From assembly GCF_020379485.1 (NCBI RefSeq), contig NC_063436.1, positions 37,763,512-37,827,511 of the forward strand: a DNA stretch of 64,000 bases, in the 5' to 3' direction. The stretch comes from Brassica napus. Lineage: Eukaryota; Streptophyta; Magnoliopsida; Brassicales; Brassicaceae. The translations under genes were made by a program, and so were the position numbers. How positions within the stretch are numbered: position 1 is the stretch's first letter; each line of letters opens with the position of its first letter. Below are positions 60,371 through 64,000 of this stretch, piece after piece. The notes under the pieces are model-generated. The model was given only the letters and a program-made list of their open reading frames with translations. It made no database searches and was not told the DNA's origin.

Positions 60371-60616
60371 GGTCTTAATCTCTTATTTCTTCACTTCTCT
60401 TCAAACCCAAATGTACTTTCTCTCTCCCTTTCTCCCTTTCGATTTCCATTCTTTCTTTCACCTCCCTTTTTTTTATCTTCGGGATCGATTGGTCGATCGT
60501 TCTTTGAGGAGGAAGGTTCGTTGTCTGAGATCGGATTAGGCTTTTCTCACGATCGATTGAAAGTCGATCGATCGGTCTTGGGTCATCCGCGCGTGCCGTC
60601 GATCGCTCCTAAACGG

Positions 60617-63380
60617 ATGGATCCGGCGATTAGGGTTAATCGCGACGACACGGCTGCTCGATCCGTTGATTCGGGGGCTGGCACTGAAGAGCCGCTTGAT
60701 GGAAGCGAAGGTAGGCGACGTCTTATGGTCGATCGCGAGCACTCCGCGGCGAGCGATGGCGATGGAGGCGTTGGGCATCTTGCGCGCGACTCTCGTCCGG
60801 CGAAGGTTGGGCCCGCCGGGAAGCGCTCGAGCAACTCCGAGGCTGCGGGGCAATCATCGCGGAGGTCTATTCCTTCGCCGACCGAACGACTGACTCCGTT
60901 CCGTTTTTGCTGTGATGGAACGATTGAAGAACTTCCAGATCTGGCTCCGTCATTCGATCGGTCGCGGGGAATAGATGGGCAGGATTGGGGCGACGTTGCC
61001 CCTACTCATTCTACTTTGGAAGGGGTTTCCTTGTTGATGGAAGCGAGCCGAGCATCCGGCGTCACTTTCATGATCCCGAGATCAGACCAGCGTCCATGGA
61101 GTCCGCCGGTCGGATACTGCTGCGTTTACGAATCGTTTTTCGGGGAGGATTCGAGGTTGTGGTTTCCAATTCCTCGTTTGATCACTTCTTATTGCTTTCG
61201 GCAAGGGATCGCCATCAGTCAGCTCATGAACGGGGCGATCAGGATCGCTGTTGCGTTAATGGTTATGGCGCCTGAGATTGACGTGTGATTGACCGTTCAC
61301 AGTTTCGAGAAACTAACACAAGTTCAGCCAAAACCAAACGGGCTTTACTCTGTGCAGATGAGGTCGGGTTTGAACGTCTTTACGAGTCCCCTTATCAAGA
61401 CTAAGAGATGGCAACGCTCTTACTTTTATGTCAAAGCAGACGATGCTGGATTCGTTGATCCGCTAGAAGTCGATCGCCGGGTTTTATGGAGTAGCAGCAT
61501 TGGTAGATCGTTTTGTGTCGACCTGTTCCTCGTGTGGTGTTGATTCTAACTTTTTCTTTAAAATTTTTGCAGTGGGTCGTCCAAACACCTTTGGTCCTTG
61601 GGACGCTTTTCGGAGGGACTTACCGAAGATCGTCGTGCTCCGATCCCAAGAGTGGAAGGACTTTGACCGCAAAAGAATTTGTCGTCAACGAAGACGCGTT
61701 GCTAACGGTTTGTCTCCTTTATATTTCTTTTTTTTTCCTTTCTTCTCGACCGATCGATTGATTGTCATTATCTCTTTTTGTTTTATATCTTTTCTTCTCC
61801 TCTCCTTTTTGTTTTGGCAGTCGATTGAGCAGCAAACGTTCCTTGCGAGGAACCGAAGGGAAAGAAAAGACTAAAACTTCCGATCATGGGGACGCCTTCT
61901 AGAGTGTATCCAGACTACAATGAAATCTTGGCTGCTCAACTGAGGGACGCAAACTTCGGCCCTTCGGCGAACACGGATGGGACGGGTAGCGCAGTTGCGG
62001 ACATATCGATCGATCGGGCGCCAGCGCCGGTGATCGTTACAGTTGATTCTGGCGTTGAGGGATCCGTTGACATTCGTCCGCCGAAGAAAAAGAGAAAGAG
62101 GACTAAGTCTTCCAAAGAGGTGACGGCTGATCCTCCTTTGGATGGAGATGAAACAGAGGCTGCTCAAACCCAACTCGAACCAATGGGTGGTGACGAGGTG
62201 GATGAAGGTGATGAAGTTGCTCCCATAGAGGATTCTACAGGTCCGCCCGGAGATAAGTCTTGGGGGGGGGGGCAGACCCGGGAGCCTGGTGAGGTGACTC
62301 GTCCGATCGGCGGTAGGATGCAGACGACTCTATCTGTTTATGAATTTGCGTTTCCAGACAAATTTGCTGAAACACTTCGTGCAGATGCGGAGGTAGGCGT
62401 TTGTCTGTGGGATTGTGTTTGATTGCTTACTTATCTTGTTCCTTTGGGTGACGATCTTCTTATCATCTATTGATCCTTTTCTTTTTGTTGGCTTTCTCTT
62501 GGTTTAGGCTGCTGCTCGGAAGAATGCTCTCGTGATGGAGTACGAAAAAGCTTTGCAGAAGATGACGTTGGACCTTAAGGAAGCGGAAGAGACGATCAAG
62601 ATAAAAGAGGCTGGGCTTGAAGCGGCTAGAAAGGAGAAGCACGATAGGGATAAGGAGTTGGCCGCTGAGCGAGGTCGCTATTCCCGCGAGCGTCGGCAAG
62701 CGATCCAGACAGCCGCGGATCTTGAGGAGGAGTTAGAGACCGCAGGGAGCACAATTTCTCGGCTAGAGGCGGAGAAGGGCGAGGAGCTTGAGAAGACGAA
62801 GAGAGCGATGGATCGCATGAGACAATCTCGCAATCGCGAGCTTTTATCCGAGAGAAGTTGCGTGGTTTCTGCGGCTAATAGGCGTTTCGACAAATTTTGG
62901 AAGTATATTGCTGAACGAGATGAAAAGGAGGAGAAGCGTCTACTCCACGGTATGGCTCTTGGAACCTTGGACGCGTTGAGTTTATTGGAGACAAAGGGAC
63001 TGTCTGTCCCGCAACAACTGAAAGATCTTTTGACTGCTAACGAGGAGAAGTTCAAGAAAGAGGTAGAAAACGTTAGTTTTGAAGTTATCACGGAGAACGA
63101 TCTTGCTCTCTCACCTCCTCGTAGGGACTTGCTTCCTTATGGGAACCAATTTGGGTCAACCTTCGGCACCGTTGATTCTGATTCTGCGACGGCTCTTCGA
63201 TATCCTGTCCTTTGTTGTGAGAGTTCGACCGCTGCTTTGGATCCGGCCGTTGCCTGTCGATCGGCGGCTGTCACGTCCGATGGTCGTGCGGTTACTCAGG
63301 ACAGTCTTGGGGTTTCTGCGCCTGTGGGGGTCGCAGAAGCAGGAAGTGTTGTTTCGTCGGAAGTAGCCACTGAAGAATAG
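60617..63380 (+). pseudogene. spliced antisense gene of a Tat-type retroelement ('putative gypsy-type transposon' family)
   Basis: Exons 60617-61502, 61573-61707, 61833-62392 and 62508-63380 have GT-AG introns; they sum to 2454 nt, a multiple of three, and frames match at every junction. One in-frame TGA at 61286 interrupts the model. The first half is a conserved globular region (VYESFFGEDSRLWFPIPRL, FRQGIAISQLMNGAIRIAV) found in many Brassicaceae retroelement proteins, often named Transposase_28 or ASY2-like. Exon 3 has a basic patch (PPKKKRKRTKSSKE, a likely nuclear signal). Exon 4 starts with a coiled coil (EYEKALQKMTLDLKEAEETI through about 62830). A G11 run (62262-62272) encodes Gly. 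The function is unknown. The gene lies opposite in sense to its host LTR element. Upstream TTG-initiated extension to 60521 is not needed. Confidence 0.72.
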
Positions 63381-64000
63381 CCTTCAAGGGTTGATCGTGC
63401 TACCTTGTTGTTGTTTTACTACTTATGTTTTTTTTAATTATTTAGCACCTTTTGTTATGGCCTCTGAGCTCTGTCTCTTGTTTGGTCGGCCGCTTGCTGT
63501 TGCATTTGGTCTGGAACCGTTGTTGTATCTTTTGGATCTTCTTTATTCTCCTAGTTTCAGACGCTCTCCCCTTAAATTCTATGTAATGTGTTAGCTCAGC
63601 TTCTTGTGATGGAGATGTGATGACATTTTCGATCCGAAATGGTTCGTGTCAAGGTCATGTGTGCATCTTTTTGACAAAGAGAAGATTAGCCTTTGGAGTA
63701 AGGCTGCTAGAGAAGCGACTATGACTAGTTGCGAGCAATGTGCGAACTTGTCTTAGGATCGAAAAGAATTTTGGCGCAGTGAGCCTATTGATCTTTGAAC
63801 TTAAGCTCGAGCTTCTTGCTGGCCGACGTGTATATATGATCTCTGGCTTCTTTGACTGTCGAGCAAATGATGGGGCTTTAAACCCGCGAGAAGCTTCCGT
63901 TGATGGGGCTGCGAGAAGCTTCCGTTCGCGCCATGTCTTTGGTGAGTACTCCAATTAGGCGACTTTGGCTTCAAAATTGGAGGACCGAGAAGCTCCTGTT
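63381..64000. other. retroelement interior; no further gene seen
   Basis: No pol domain is readable on either strand before the window ends. A direct repeat with GATGGGGCT and GAGAAGCTTCCGTT starts at about 63870 and 63903, with a third partial unit at the right edge, so a minisatellite probably continues outside. Confidence 0.5.

Overview
The window is plant nuclear DNA, most likely from a Brassica or a close relative in Brassicaceae. The evidence is a spliced four-exon ACC oxidase closest to Arabidopsis ACO2, a nine-exon CDP-diacylglycerol synthase closest to Arabidopsis CDS1, a high load of Helitrons, MULEs and Ty3/gypsy elements, and canonical GT-AG introns. As I recall, Arabidopsis ACO2 (At1g62380) and CDS1 (At1g62430) lie close together on chromosome 1, so the left-centre of the window looks like a colinear gene island. 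Only these two genes look intact. A fasciclin-like gene carries a frameshift.

Layout. 1-7.6 kb: an LTR fragment, a solo Tekay-like LTR, a 5'-truncated LINE and unassigned repeat-like DNA. 7.67-9.4 kb: ACO2. 9.4-11.4 kb: a fragment of an Hsc70-interacting (HIP/FAM10) gene and unidentified exon-like pieces. 11.4-17.1 kb: an inverted-repeat element split by a 4-kb Mutator-like element that has a perfect 9-bp target duplication and is packed with palindromic GACGACTTA/TAAGTCGTC motifs. 18.1-20.7 kb: a retroposon with a poly-A end and a 17-bp target duplication. 21-24 kb: a gypsy gag relic and a LINE 3' end. 24.3-26.5 kb: CDS1 on the minus strand. 27.2-29.7 kb: a Helitron carrying exons of a TBC Rab-GAP gene, an ABI-like (SCAR/WAVE) gene and a third gene. 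30.4-31.6 kb: a copia relic. 32.2-33.3 kb: the fasciclin-like gene. 33.4-43.1 kb: a Helitron cluster, including one whose 5' terminal 630 bp is present three times in tandem, and one carrying a broken F-box gene. 43.6-44.4 kb: a foldback element with a telomere-like core. 45.3-56.9 kb: a near full-length Tekay-type chromovirus, broken by point mutations, a Harbinger-type MITE in its 5' LTR and a solo LTR inside its integrase. 56.9-59.4 kb: copia relics and another Helitron end. 59.4-64 kb: the 3' end of a minus-strand Ty3/gypsy element, probably of the Tat lineage, with a spliced antisense gene that has its own TATA box; it runs off the window.

How it fits together: the host genes are one for ethylene synthesis (ACO2), one for phospholipid synthesis (CDS1) and a cell-wall fasciclin-like gene. 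The rest is nested mobile DNA. Several insertions can be ordered in time because boundaries, target duplications and reading-frame arithmetic are readable. All repeat calls were made by eye; no alignment or database search was run.
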